Assembly (NCBI GenBank): GCA_003155655.1 | Contig: PMDS01000079.1 | Location: 1-46,704, forward strand | Length of the DNA stretch: 46,704 bases | Reading direction: 5' to 3' | From: Melioribacter sp. | GTDB taxonomy: Bacteria; Bacteroidota; Ignavibacteria; Ignavibacteriales; Melioribacteraceae | Shown here: piece after piece, positions 37,485 to 45,946 of the stretch | Layout: each line of letters begins with the position of its first letter | Numbering within the stretch: the stretch's first letter is position 1 | The notes under the pieces: generated by a model | The model's database searches: none | Seen by the model: only the letters and a program-made list of their open reading frames with translations | What the model was told of the DNA's origin: nothing | Program-made: the position numbers and the translations under genes

Positions 37485-38029
37485 AGAATCCTGAAGAAAT
37501 TTTTAATCTCTTAAAAGAGAAATTTGGCGATTCAATCCTTGGTATTGATAAAGATACTCCTACTGAAGCAATAATTTCAATTAATCCCGGTCAAATACAT
37601 CGTGTTTCAAAATTTTTACGTGAGAATGAAGAGTTGAAGTTTGACAGCCTTATGTGTCTTTCCGGTGTTGATGATGCCAATGGCGAAAAAATAAAAGAAG
37701 AAGATGGTTCCGAAATAATTAAAGGCGGAACATTAAGTGTTTATTATCATCTTCATTCAGTAGATCTGAAACATAAAATTACATTAAAAGTCTCAACTCC
37801 AAGAGAAGATCCTAAAGTTGAATCAGTAGAAAATATTTGGAAATCAGCCAATTGGCATGAGAGAGAAGCATTTGATCTAGTTGGGATAGTTTTTTTGAAT
37901 CATCCTGATCTAAGAAGAATATTAATGCCCTATGATTGGGATGAATTTACAGAAGAAATTAGCAGACATCCATTAAGGAAAGATTATAAGAATCCGGAAT
38001 TTTATCAAGGGATGAAAGTTCCTTATTAG
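37481..38029 (+). CDS. nuoC: Complex I subunit C (NuoC)
   Basis: A 182-aa peripheral-arm subunit (30 kDa type), not fused to NuoD. The family signature [26 protein letters not shown] (about 124-149; key WHEREAFD and HPDLRRI) and the C-terminal HPLRKDY are present. The stop TAG is the first unit of the heptad array that precedes the four-helix gene, so the coding end and the repeat overlap. Confidence 0.96.
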   Translation: MKNPEEIFNLLKEKFGDSILGIDKDTPTEAIISINPGQIHRVSKFLRENEELKFDSLMCLSGVDDANGEKIKEEDGSEIIKGGTLSVYYHLHSVDLKHKITLKVSTPREDPKVESVENIWKSANWHEREAFDLVGIVFLNHPDLRRILMPYDWDEFTEEISRHPLRKDYKNPEFYQGMKVPY

Positions 38030-38061
38030 TAATTAGTATTGAGTACCTAGTATTTAGAAGG
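38027..38061. repeat. Heptad array, left flank of the four-helix gene
   Basis: Five consecutive 7-bp units run from the nuoC stop to the RBS of the next gene: TAGTAAT, TAGTATT, GAGTACC, TAGTATT, TAGAAGG. The stretch 38033-38057 is an imperfect inverted repeat (22 of 25 positions) of 38435-38459 on the other side of the gene. Because 7 is not a multiple of 3, the TAG and TAA triplets fall in all three frames. Confidence 0.75.
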
Positions 38062-38066
38062 GTTTA

Positions 38067-38420
38067 ATGCATAATTACAAAGAATTGAAGGTTTGGCAGA
38101 AAGCCAGAGAGTTGGTAAAGTTCATTTATATTTTGACAAAGAAGTTTCCAAAAGACGAACTCTATGGAATTACTTCACAGATGAGAAGAGCTGCAATTTC
38201 AATTTCTTCTAATATTGCAGAAGGCTCAGGACATTCTTCTAAAAAAGATTTCATCAGATTTCTGGAATTTTCTTATTCATCTGCAAGTGAACTGGAAACG
38301 CAAATAATTTTGTCTTACGATTTGGAATTCATTAAAGAAAATGAATTAAATGAAGGATCAAATAGAATTTCTGAAATTCAGAAAATGCTAAAAGGCTTAA
38401 TAGATTCATTAAATAATTAG
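38067..38420 (+). CDS. Four-helix-bundle protein (S23/IVP family)
   Basis: A 117-aa all-helical protein of the S23 or 23S-rRNA-intervening-sequence family (TIGR02436 type). It contains the core pattern KELKVWQKARELVKFIY, YGITSQMRRAAISISSNIAEG and KDFIRFLEFSYSSASELETQ. Relatives are encoded in rRNA intervening sequences or stand alone, and the related Avd proteins of diversity-generating retroelements are basic homopentamers that bind nucleic acid. Its cellular role is unknown. It is not a complex I subunit, yet it sits in frame-compatible orientation between nuoC and nuoD. Heptad arrays in opposite orientation flank it, which suggests a small inserted unit. AAGGG lies 6 nt before the ATG. Confidence 0.88.
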   Translation: MHNYKELKVWQKARELVKFIYILTKKFPKDELYGITSQMRRAAISISSNIAEGSGHSSKKDFIRFLEFSYSSASELETQIILSYDLEFIKENELNEGSNRISEIQKMLKGLIDSLNN

Positions 38421-38426
38421 TTTTTG

Positions 38427-38461
38427 ACTAAGGACTAAATACTCAGTACTAAATACTAAGC
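38427..38461. repeat. Heptad array, right flank of the four-helix gene
   Basis: Five 7-bp units in the opposite orientation to the left flank: ACTAAGG, ACTAAAT, ACTCAGT, ACTAAAT, ACTAAGC. TAA triplets again fall in different frames. The array runs up to the nuoD start region, leaving no recognisable Shine-Dalgarno for nuoD. Confidence 0.75.
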
Positions 38462-38466
38462 ATGAA

Positions 38467-39582
38467 ATGCAATTAAAAACTGAATCAATGACGTTAAATA
38501 TGGGTCCCCAGCATCCTTCGACACATGGAGTGCTGAGACTTGAACTAGAGATAGAAGGTGAACTAGTTCTTAATGTTATACCGCATCTCGGTTATCTTCA
38601 TCGCTGTTTTGAAAAGCACGCTGAAGCAATGCAATACAACCAGGTAGTACCTTATACAGACCGTCTTGATTATCTTGCCTCGATAGGAAACAATTTTGGA
38701 TATGCAATTACAGTTGAAAAACTATTAGGAATAAAAGTACCTGAACGCGTTGAATATATTAGAGTAATAATGGCAGAATTACAGCGCATTGCTTCCCACC
38801 AGGTTGCGCTTGGTTCTAATGGCGCTGATTTAGGCGCTTTTACTCCTTTCCTCTATTTATTCCGCGACCGTGAACATATTTTGAGTATAATTGAAGAAAC
38901 TTGCGGTGCAAGAATGTTATACAATTATATATGGGTTGGCGGACTATCACATGATGTTCATCCGGATTTTGTCTTCAAGACAAAGGAGTTTGTTGAATAC
39001 TATAAACCAATGATAGTTGAGCTTGATAACCTTCTTTCTTATAATAAAATTTTTATTGAACGCACTGCAAACGTAGGCATACTTCCGCTGGATACAGCAA
39101 TAAATTTTGGCGCATCAGGACCTACATTAAGAGGCAGCGGAATTAAGTTTGATCTTAGAAGAGATGATCCATACTCAATTTATGACAGATTTGATTATGA
39201 TATACCTTTTGGACAAGGGTTACAAGGAACTGTTGGGGATTGCTGGGACAGATATTATGTACGTGTCCGGGAAATGGAACAAAGTTTGAAAATTATTGAG
39301 CAGGCAATTGATCAAATTCCAGAAGGGGATGTAAAATCAGCTATTCCTAAAAGAATAAAACCACCTAAAGGGACTGCATACGCACGCGTTGAAAATCCCC
39401 GCGGTGAACTTGGTTATTTTATAATTAGCGATGGCAACACTAATCCATTCAGGGTAAAAGTCCGTGCGCCATCTTTTGTAAATCTAGAAGTTCTTGGAGA
39501 ATTGTGCAAAGGTAATTTAGTTTCTGATGTTGTTGCAATTCTCGGAAGCATTGATATTGTATTGGGAGAAGTGGATAGATAA
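38467..39582 (+). CDS. nuoD: Complex I subunit D (NuoD)
   Basis: A 371-aa 49-kDa-type subunit forming the quinone-binding site with NuoB. It starts near [16 protein letters not shown]-type sequence (here [19 protein letters not shown]), with the quinone-site His and the Tyr-bearing loop near [11 protein letters not shown]. The C-terminus DIVLGEVDR is the family's usual end. The ATG at 38467 has no clear Shine-Dalgarno; another ATG at 38488 would still leave the GPQHPSTHG core. The stop overlaps nuoH by one base. Confidence 0.96.
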   Translation: MQLKTESMTLNMGPQHPSTHGVLRLELEIEGELVLNVIPHLGYLHRCFEKHAEAMQYNQVVPYTDRLDYLASIGNNFGYAITVEKLLGIKVPERVEYIRVIMAELQRIASHQVALGSNGADLGAFTPFLYLFRDREHILSIIEETCGARMLYNYIWVGGLSHDVHPDFVFKTKEFVEYYKPMIVELDNLLSYNKIFIERTANVGILPLDTAINFGASGPTLRGSGIKFDLRRDDPYSIYDRFDYDIPFGQGLQGTVGDCWDRYYVRVREMEQSLKIIEQAIDQIPEGDVKSAIPKRIKPPKGTAYARVENPRGELGYFIISDGNTNPFRVKVRAPSFVNLEVLGELCKGNLVSDVVAILGSIDIVLGEVDR

Positions 39583-40649
39583 TGTACCAATATTTATACG
39601 ATTTAACCGGTAGTGGAATTTTATCTGCATTTATTGTTGCATCATTTCCATTGGTAAATGTTTTAATTGTTGTAGTAGTCGGCGTTTACCTTGAAAGAAA
39701 AGTATCGGCACACATGCAGGATAGATTAGGTCCGATGAGAACGGGCTGGCATGGTTCACTTCAGCTTATTGCAGATTTCATAAAGTTGTTACAAAAAGAA
39801 GATATATCTTCAAAAGATACAGACAAGTTCCTTTTTAATCTTGCTCCGGTTTTGGTTTTTACTGCTGCATTTGCAGCTTACGCCACTATTCCCTTTTCAA
39901 GTAAATTAATTGGTTCGGAAGCTGAAGTTGGAATTTTCTACATTATTGCTATTTCCGGTATTGTTGTTGTCAGCATTTTGATGGCTGGCTGGTCTGCTAA
40001 TAATAAATATTCACTTCTTGGCGCAATGCGTTCTGTTGCACAGATTATAAGTTATGAAATCCCTACTGCACTTGTTGTTCTTTCTATTGTAATGCTTACC
40101 GGAACGCTTAGTTTAGGAAAAATGAGCGAGATGCAGACAGCTTATTTCTGGAATTGGAATATACTTGGCGGTGCGGGATTCGGATTTACGAAATTTTTAC
40201 TTATTCCCTTTATGGTTGTTGGATTCATAATTATATATATAAGCACACTTGCAGAAACAAATAGAACACCATTCGATATTCCCGAAGCTGAGTCTGAACT
40301 TGTTGCGGGATATTTTACAGAATACTGCGGAATGAAATATGCAATGTTTATGCTCTCGGAATATGGGAATATGTTTGCTGTATCTGCAATAATTTCAATT
40401 TTATTTTTCGGCGGCTACCAGTCTCCTTTTGGTTACTTTGGAAATTCGTTAAACGCGCATTGGATGATCCCTTATGAGCAGGCATTTTGGTTTTTATTAA
40501 AAAGCTGGATTTTTATTTTAGTTCAAATGTGGCTGCGCTGGACCTTACCAAGATTACGTGTTGATCAATTAATGACAGTATGCTGGAAATACTTAATACC
40601 TTATGCAATATTAAATTTAATTATAATTGGAATAATATCTTTATTATAA
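39582..40649 (+). CDS. nuoH: Complex I subunit H (NuoH)
   Basis: A 355-aa membrane subunit with eight helices that links quinone chemistry to the pumping arm. Signature sequences are VYLERKVSAHMQDRLGPMRTGW (key ERKVSAHMQDR) and the loop ETNRTPFDIPEAESELVAGY of the charged E-channel. Translation is probably coupled to nuoD (TAATG overlap). No nuoE, nuoF or nuoG gene lies between nuoD and nuoH. Confidence 0.96.
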   Translation: MYQYLYDLTGSGILSAFIVASFPLVNVLIVVVVGVYLERKVSAHMQDRLGPMRTGWHGSLQLIADFIKLLQKEDISSKDTDKFLFNLAPVLVFTAAFAAYATIPFSSKLIGSEAEVGIFYIIAISGIVVVSILMAGWSANNKYSLLGAMRSVAQIISYEIPTALVVLSIVMLTGTLSLGKMSEMQTAYFWNWNILGGAGFGFTKFLLIPFMVVGFIIIYISTLAETNRTPFDIPEAESELVAGYFTEYCGMKYAMFMLSEYGNMFAVSAIISILFFGGYQSPFGYFGNSLNAHWMIPYEQAFWFLLKSWIFILVQMWLRWTLPRLRVDQLMTVCWKYLIPYAILNLIIIGIISLL

Positions 40650-40681
40650 ACTGAGACTGCCTATTGCAGACTGAAAATGTA

Positions 40682-41251
40682 ATGAAACAATATTTAAAAA
40701 ATACATGGCTTGGAATTTGGACAGTGCTTGTCGGGATGAAAATAACGTTCAAGCATTTATTTGTACCGGCAGTGACAATTCAATATCCGGATGTACGCTT
40801 AAAATTACCTGAACGTGAGAGGAACCGACTTTACGTTAACATGGATGACTGCATTGGCTGCGACCAGTGTTCACGTGCTTGCCCAGTTAATTGTATTGAT
40901 ATTGAAACTGTAAAATCAATCCCGGGAGAAGATCTCGGTATAACTTCAAATGGGAAAAAGAAAGCATTGTGGGTTACTACTTTTACAATTGATTTTGCAA
41001 AATGCTGCTATTGCCAGTTGTGTGTATTCCCCTGCCCTACCGAATGTATTTATATGACGGATGTATTTGAATTTTCCGAGTATGAAAGATCAAACTTTCT
41101 TTATAAGTTTTCTACTTTAACTGACGAAGAATCGGCACAGAAGAAAATTAACCTGGAAAAATTCCAGGCAGAAAAAGAAGCTCAAAAAGCTGCGGCTGCT
41201 TCAAAACCGGCTGCTCCGGCTTCATCACAAGAAGAAAAAAAATCTGAGTAA
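40682..41251 (+). CDS. nuoI: Complex I subunit I (NuoI), two [4Fe-4S] clusters
   Basis: A 189-aa ferredoxin-like subunit carrying clusters N6a and N6b. The motifs are CIGCDQCSRACPVNC and CCYCQLCVFPCPTEC. The start chosen is ATG 40682 (MKQYLKNTW); an in-frame TTG at 40664 would add six residues and is not excluded. The last ~35 residues form an unusual tail rich in Ala, Lys, Pro and Glu with no cluster ligand, probably disordered. Confidence 0.94.
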   Translation: MKQYLKNTWLGIWTVLVGMKITFKHLFVPAVTIQYPDVRLKLPERERNRLYVNMDDCIGCDQCSRACPVNCIDIETVKSIPGEDLGITSNGKKKALWVTTFTIDFAKCCYCQLCVFPCPTECIYMTDVFEFSEYERSNFLYKFSTLTDEESAQKKINLEKFQAEKEAQKAAAASKPAAPASSQEEKKSE

Positions 41252-41266
41252 AAGAGAAATAGATTT

Positions 41267-41764
41267 ATGGATTTTTACGATATAATATTTTACCTGTTTG
41301 CTGTAATCACTTTAGCTTCTGCATTTGTTGTAGTAACTACAAGAAATATTATTTACTCTGCATTCAGTCTTTTATTTACTTTTTTTGGCGTTGCAGGTAT
41401 ATATGTTTTGTTAGGCGCAGACTTTATAGCTGTTGTTCAGATAATGGTTTATGTAGGCGGTATTCTGATTCTTTTGCTATTTGGTGTTATGCTTACCAAC
41501 AAAATAACAACGGTTGAGATACGTACCGGCACAGCGAATGTTTTACCGGCTTCAATTGCAGTTGGAATTTTAGCAGGTTCAATAGTTACCGTAATGATGT
41601 GGACTGATTGGAAATCAAAACCAGGTGAAATTCCAATTACTACAACCAAAGCATTAGGCAGCTTACTAATAAACGATTATGTTTTAATTTTTGAATTACT
41701 TGGGATATTACTTCTTATAGCTTTGATCGGCGCAGCTTCAATTGCGAGAAGGGAAAAAGAGTAA
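41267..41764 (+). CDS. nuoJ: Complex I subunit J (NuoJ)
   Basis: A 165-aa membrane subunit with five helices. The conserved helix 3 region is FIAVVQIMVYVGGILILLLFGVML, shown by VQIMVYVGGILILLLF. The C-terminus IARREKE is typical. The TAA stop is followed directly by a heptad array before nuoK. Confidence 0.94.
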   Translation: MDFYDIIFYLFAVITLASAFVVVTTRNIIYSAFSLLFTFFGVAGIYVLLGADFIAVVQIMVYVGGILILLLFGVMLTNKITTVEIRTGTANVLPASIAVGILAGSIVTVMMWTDWKSKPGEIPITTTKALGSLLINDYVLIFELLGILLLIALIGAASIARREKE

Positions 41765-41765
41765 C

Positions 41766-41800
41766 TAGTATTTAGTAATTAGTATCTAGTATTTAGATAA
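41766..41800. repeat. Solo heptad array between nuoJ and nuoK
   Basis: Five 7-bp units, TAGTATT, TAGTAAT, TAGTATC, TAGTATT and TAGATAA, start 2 bp after the nuoJ stop. Several units are identical to those beside the four-helix gene, but no gene is enclosed here. It resembles an empty or scar copy of the same repeat, or an array without cargo. The remaining spacer holds only the GGAG of nuoK. Confidence 0.75.
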
Positions 41801-41820
41801 AAATAAAGAGTGGAGTTAGA

Positions 41821-42132
41821 TTGTTACATGTTGGTTTAATACATTTTCTAATTATAAGTGCCTTTTTATTTTCATTTGGCATTTATGGAATAGTTACGCG
41901 CAAAAATGCAGTTATGGTATTAATGGGAATTGAACTGATACTTAATTCAGCTAATATAAATTTTGTAGCATTTTCAAGATATGGCAATTTCGGATTGGGG
42001 GGACAGGTAATTGCACTATTTGTAATCATTCTTGCGGCAGCTGAAGCAGCTATTGCGTTAGCAATAGTTTTAAATATTTATAAAACATTTGCCAACGTTA
42101 ATGTTGACGAAATAGATCACTTAAAAGAATAG
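41821..42132 (+). CDS. nuoK: Complex I subunit K (NuoK)
   Basis: A 103-aa three-helix subunit with the conserved channel Glu residues in VMVLMGIELILNSANINF (helix 2) and LAAAEAAIALAIVLNIYK (helix 3). TTG 41821 is the start, supported by GGAG at 41812-41815. It is followed by nuoL after 2 bp. Confidence 0.95.
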   Translation: MLHVGLIHFLIISAFLFSFGIYGIVTRKNAVMVLMGIELILNSANINFVAFSRYGNFGLGGQVIALFVIILAAAEAAIALAIVLNIYKTFANVNVDEIDHLKE

Positions 42133-42134
42133 TT

Positions 42135-44228
42135 ATGAGCGAAAGTTTATTAATTAATATTTGTATTGTTATTCTTTTTCTACCACTTGTTGGATTTTCC
42201 ACAGTAATAATATTAGGGAAAAAAATACCTAAACTTTACATTTTTGAGGTTACTATTCTTGGAGTAGCACTGCTTCTATCTATTATTGTTGCATACACAA
42301 AACTTACATTTTACAGCACAAAAAATATTATCGGTGCCTTCACCTGGATTACAATGAGCAATGCCCCTGTTGGGGATTCAATTAGTATTGATCTTGGGAT
42401 GAAGATAGATAACATTACCGTATTAATGCTTTTTGTTGTTAACTTAATAAGTTTTCTAGTTCACGTTTATTCCATTGAATATATGCGTGGTGATAAAAGA
42501 TACACGCGCTATTTCGCCTATCTAGGAATTTTTACTTTTTCGATGCTTGGTATAGTGCTCACTCACAATTTATTAATGATGTATATCTTTTGGGAATTGG
42601 TTGGAGTTTCATCATACTTATTAATTGGTTTCTGGTTCGAAAAAAAATCTGCCGCTGATGCAGGCAAAAAAGCATTTATTGTAAATAGAATTGGCGATAT
42701 TGGAATGTTCATCGGTATCTTAATTCTGTTTACACAGTACAAAACATTTACATTTGATACAATATATCAACAGATTGCTTCAGGAAATCTTCCGTTTGGC
42801 AGTAATGGATGGCTAACCGCAGCAGGAATTTTAGTTTTTCTTGGCGCCGTTGGAAAATCAGCACAATTCCCTCTTCATGTATGGCTGCCCGATGCAATGG
42901 AAGGTCCTACACCTGTAAGCGCTTTAATTCATGCTGCTACAATGGTTGCTGCAGGTGTTTATCTTATTATTAGAATTTTTCCAATGCTTACAGCAGACGC
43001 GATGTTAGTAATTGCAGTTACCGGCGCGGTTACATCTCTTGTTGCTGCTACAATTGCACTTACTCAAAATGATATTAAAAAGGTATTGGCTTACTCCACA
43101 GTTTCACAGTTGGGTTACATGGTAATGTCCCTGGGTGTTGGCGCCTATGTTTTTGCATTCTTCCATCTTGTAACACATGCATTCTTCAAAGCATGCTTGT
43201 TCCTAGGTTCCGGTTCAGTCATTCATTCAATGCACCACGAACAGGATATACGCAATATGGGCGGACTTAGAAAGAAAATGCCGATTACTTATTTCACATT
43301 TTTGATATCCACACTTGCAATATCCGGCATACCATTCTTTTCAGGATTTTTAAGCAAAGATGGAATTCTTGCCGGTACGCTTGCTTTTGGAAAACTTACG
43401 GGTCATTGGCTGATTCCAATTATAGGATTTACAGTCGCCGGATTGACAGCATTCTATATGTTCCGTCTTGTAATTCTAACTTTTCATGGTGAACCAAGAG
43501 ATCATCATAAATTTGAACATGCGCATGAATCACCTTTTGTTATGGCTGCCCCGCTGGTTGTTTTGGCAGCTTTATCAATTTTTATCTGGTACACTCCAAA
43601 TCCTATTGGTGCAGACCAGGGCTGGTTTATGAAAGACTGGGTTAAAGCGCCATCACAAGTCACTCCTCTCGAAACTAGATTTGACTTCATGAAACCCAGC
43701 AGTGAAGAAGCTAAGGCAGAAGTTCACGGCGAAGTTGTACATTCTGTTGAGTACACTGAAACAATGCACTGGGCTCATTATCCTGCAATGGTTATGTCTC
43801 TTATTTTAGCAGGACTCGGAATATTAATTGCATTCATGTTTTATCAATGGAAAAAATTCAGCGCAGATAAACTTGCAGATAAAATTAAGCCGCTGTATAA
43901 TTTTTCATTGAACAAGTGGTACCTTGATGAAGTTTACGATAAAACAGCAATTGCAGGTACGTTAATTTTTAGCTCTATACTTTCCTGGTTTGATAATAAA
44001 ATTGTTGATGGAATTGTAAATGGTTCAGCAACTGTAACCAAATTCACATCCGGAATGAGCGGCTGGTTCGATACTTATGTTGTTGATGGTTTTGTAAACT
44101 TCACAGCATTTTTCAGCGGTTTTATTGGTCTCTCTTTCAGAAGATTACAAACCGGAAAAGTGCAGACATATATTGTGTTTATAGTTTTTGCAGTTGTTAT
44201 TCTGTTTCTGATCTTTAAGCCGTTTTGA
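42135..44228 (+). CDS. nuoL: Complex I subunit L (NuoL), antiporter-like
   Basis: A 697-aa antiporter-like pumping subunit with about 16 helices. The key Glu is in the WELVGVSSYLLIGFW helix 5 region, and the Lys and His regions are GAVGKSAQFPLHVWLPDAMEGPTPV and TQNDIKKVLAYSTVSQLGYM. A long C-terminal amphipathic lateral helix and final anchor helix (about 600-697) are present, as in NuoL but not NuoM. Length is normal. Confidence 0.96.
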   Translation: MSESLLINICIVILFLPLVGFSTVIILGKKIPKLYIFEVTILGVALLLSIIVAYTKLTFYSTKNIIGAFTWITMSNAPVGDSISIDLGMKIDNITVLMLFVVNLISFLVHVYSIEYMRGDKRYTRYFAYLGIFTFSMLGIVLTHNLLMMYIFWELVGVSSYLLIGFWFEKKSAADAGKKAFIVNRIGDIGMFIGILILFTQYKTFTFDTIYQQIASGNLPFGSNGWLTAAGILVFLGAVGKSAQFPLHVWLPDAMEGPTPVSALIHAATMVAAGVYLIIRIFPMLTADAMLVIAVTGAVTSLVAATIALTQNDIKKVLAYSTVSQLGYMVMSLGVGAYVFAFFHLVTHAFFKACLFLGSGSVIHSMHHEQDIRNMGGLRKKMPITYFTFLISTLAISGIPFFSGFLSKDGILAGTLAFGKLTGHWLIPIIGFTVAGLTAFYMFRLVILTFHGEPRDHHKFEHAHESPFVMAAPLVVLAALSIFIWYTPNPIGADQGWFMKDWVKAPSQVTPLETRFDFMKPSSEEAKAEVHGEVVHSVEYTETMHWAHYPAMVMSLILAGLGILIAFMFYQWKKFSADKLADKIKPLYNFSLNKWYLDEVYDKTAIAGTLIFSSILSWFDNKIVDGIVNGSATVTKFTSGMSGWFDTYVVDGFVNFTAFFSGFIGLSFRRLQTGKVQTYIVFIVFAVVILFLIFKPF

Positions 44229-44285
44229 AATATTTGTTTAAGATTCTTTGCATAGTTCAAGCAGGGAATAAATTTTTAAGAAGTT

Positions 44286-44320
44286 GCTAATAGCTAATTG
44301 CTATAGGCTAAAAGCTAAAA
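44286..44320. repeat. Solo heptad array (GCTAAT type) between nuoL and nuoM
   Basis: Five 7-bp units, GCTAATA, GCTAATT, GCTATAG, GCTAAAA and GCTAAAA, lie 57 bp after the nuoL stop. The unit differs in sequence from the TAGTATT arrays but has the same unit length and count. TAA/TAG triplets again occur in several frames. Confidence 0.65.
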
Positions 44321-44339
44321 TAAAAATAGGTTAGTAAAT

Positions 44340-45941
44340 ATGATTGGATTCCCGATTCTTTCGTTAATTACTTTTCTCCCTGTGGCGGGTATGTTCTTAA
44401 TTCTTTTTATGAAGAAGGAACAGCCTAATTCAATAAAATATTTATCAATTGGCATTACTGCAATACAAGTTGTTCTAGCTGTCATCTTGCTTGCCAATTA
44501 TAATTATTCAGCAGCAGGTGTTTACCAGGAGAAATCTTTTCAATTCATAGAAAAGTTCAGATGGATAAATATCTCCGGTCTCTCATTGCTTGGAACAGTA
44601 AAAGTTGATTACTTCCTTGGCATTGACGGCTTGAGTACACCAATGGTTTTATTAACCGCATTAATTTCGTTCATAGCAGCAATTTCTTCATGGACAATTA
44701 ATAAATCTATTAAAGGCTATTTTGCCCTGTTTCTACTTCTTGACGCCGGAATGATGGGTGTTTTTGTTTCTTTAGATTTCTTCCTGTTCTACATTTTCTG
44801 GGAACTAATGCTTCTTCCGATGTACTTCTTAATTGGAATTTGGGGCGGTCCAAGAAAAGAATATGCAGCTATTAAGTTTTTTATTTACACTTTATTCGGA
44901 AGCGTCTTTATTCTATTGGTTATGATCGGTTTATACTTCAGCGCTACCGAGCTTATGCCAGACGGCGCAAGAGTTCATACATTCAGCATGTTAGCATTAA
45001 TGAATCCGGGCAATTATTCTTTTGACGGAATTCTTTCAATGATGAATCCCAGTAATTTAAGACTCGTTGCTTACATTGCTCTCTTTGTTGGTTTTGCAAT
45101 CAAGATTCCAATGTTCCCCTTCCATACATGGCTGCCCGATGCACACGTTGAAGCTCCAACACCAATTTCAGTTATACTTGCCGGCGTTCTTTTGAAAATG
45201 GGCACATATGGAATTTTAAGAATCAGTTACCCAATCTTTCCGGATATAACCCGGCAGTTAATGTGGTGGATAGCTCTCTTTGGAATGATAAATATTATTT
45301 ACGGCGCTCTCGTTGCTCTTGCGCAAAAAGATTTCAAAAAACTTATTGCCTACTCATCCATTTCTCACATGGGTTACGTTTTATTAGGAATGGCTTCTTT
45401 AACAACCGTGGGATTGAATGGCGCAATATTCCAGATGTTTAATCACGGTACAATTACTGCAATGCTCTTCTTGATAGTAGGTGTAGTATATGACCGTGCA
45501 CATACAAGAGGATTAAATGATTTTGGCGGACTTGCAGCTCAAATGCCAATCTATACAGGGTTTGTTACAGTAGCATTTTTTGCAGCAATTGGTTTACCGA
45601 GCATGAGCGGCTTCGTATCCGAGGCGCTTGTATTTATCGGTTCATTTGGAGTTGCTTCCATAAGAGCTATTTCAATGATCTCTACTCTTGGAATTCTATT
45701 AGGTGCAGGCTACATGTTATGGACAATGCAGAGAGTTTTCTTTGGACCGTTGAATGAAAAATGGGCAACCCTAAAAGACCTTGACAAACGTGAATACCTG
45801 ATGTTCATTCCTCTTACTCTAATTATTATTTTCCTGGGAGTTTATCCATCGGGAATGCTGAACATTATGAATACATCAGTTAATACTCTTGTACAGTTTG
45901 TTACAACAACTATAAGTTCAACTTCATTAGGCGGATTATAA
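44340..45941 (+). CDS. nuoM: Complex I subunit M (NuoM), antiporter-like
   Basis: A 533-aa antiporter-like subunit with about 14 helices. Key positions are the Glu in WELMLLPMYFLIGIWGG, the HTWLPDAHVEAPTPISVILAGVLLK stretch (key HTWLPDAHVEAP) and KDFKKLIAYSSISHMGYV. No lateral helix is present, which separates it from NuoL. The 111-bp gap from nuoL contains a heptad array. Confidence 0.96.
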   Translation: MIGFPILSLITFLPVAGMFLILFMKKEQPNSIKYLSIGITAIQVVLAVILLANYNYSAAGVYQEKSFQFIEKFRWINISGLSLLGTVKVDYFLGIDGLSTPMVLLTALISFIAAISSWTINKSIKGYFALFLLLDAGMMGVFVSLDFFLFYIFWELMLLPMYFLIGIWGGPRKEYAAIKFFIYTLFGSVFILLVMIGLYFSATELMPDGARVHTFSMLALMNPGNYSFDGILSMMNPSNLRLVAYIALFVGFAIKIPMFPFHTWLPDAHVEAPTPISVILAGVLLKMGTYGILRISYPIFPDITRQLMWWIALFGMINIIYGALVALAQKDFKKLIAYSSISHMGYVLLGMASLTTVGLNGAIFQMFNHGTITAMLFLIVGVVYDRAHTRGLNDFGGLAAQMPIYTGFVTVAFFAAIGLPSMSGFVSEALVFIGSFGVASIRAISMISTLGILLGAGYMLWTMQRVFFGPLNEKWATLKDLDKREYLMFIPLTLIIIFLGVYPSGMLNIMNTSVNTLVQFVTTTISSTSLGGL

Positions 45942-45946
45942 TATTA

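Noticed and set aside
38067-38420. An rRNA intervening sequence
   Set aside because: The protein belongs to that family, but there is no rRNA sequence on either side; the neighbours are nuoC and nuoD.
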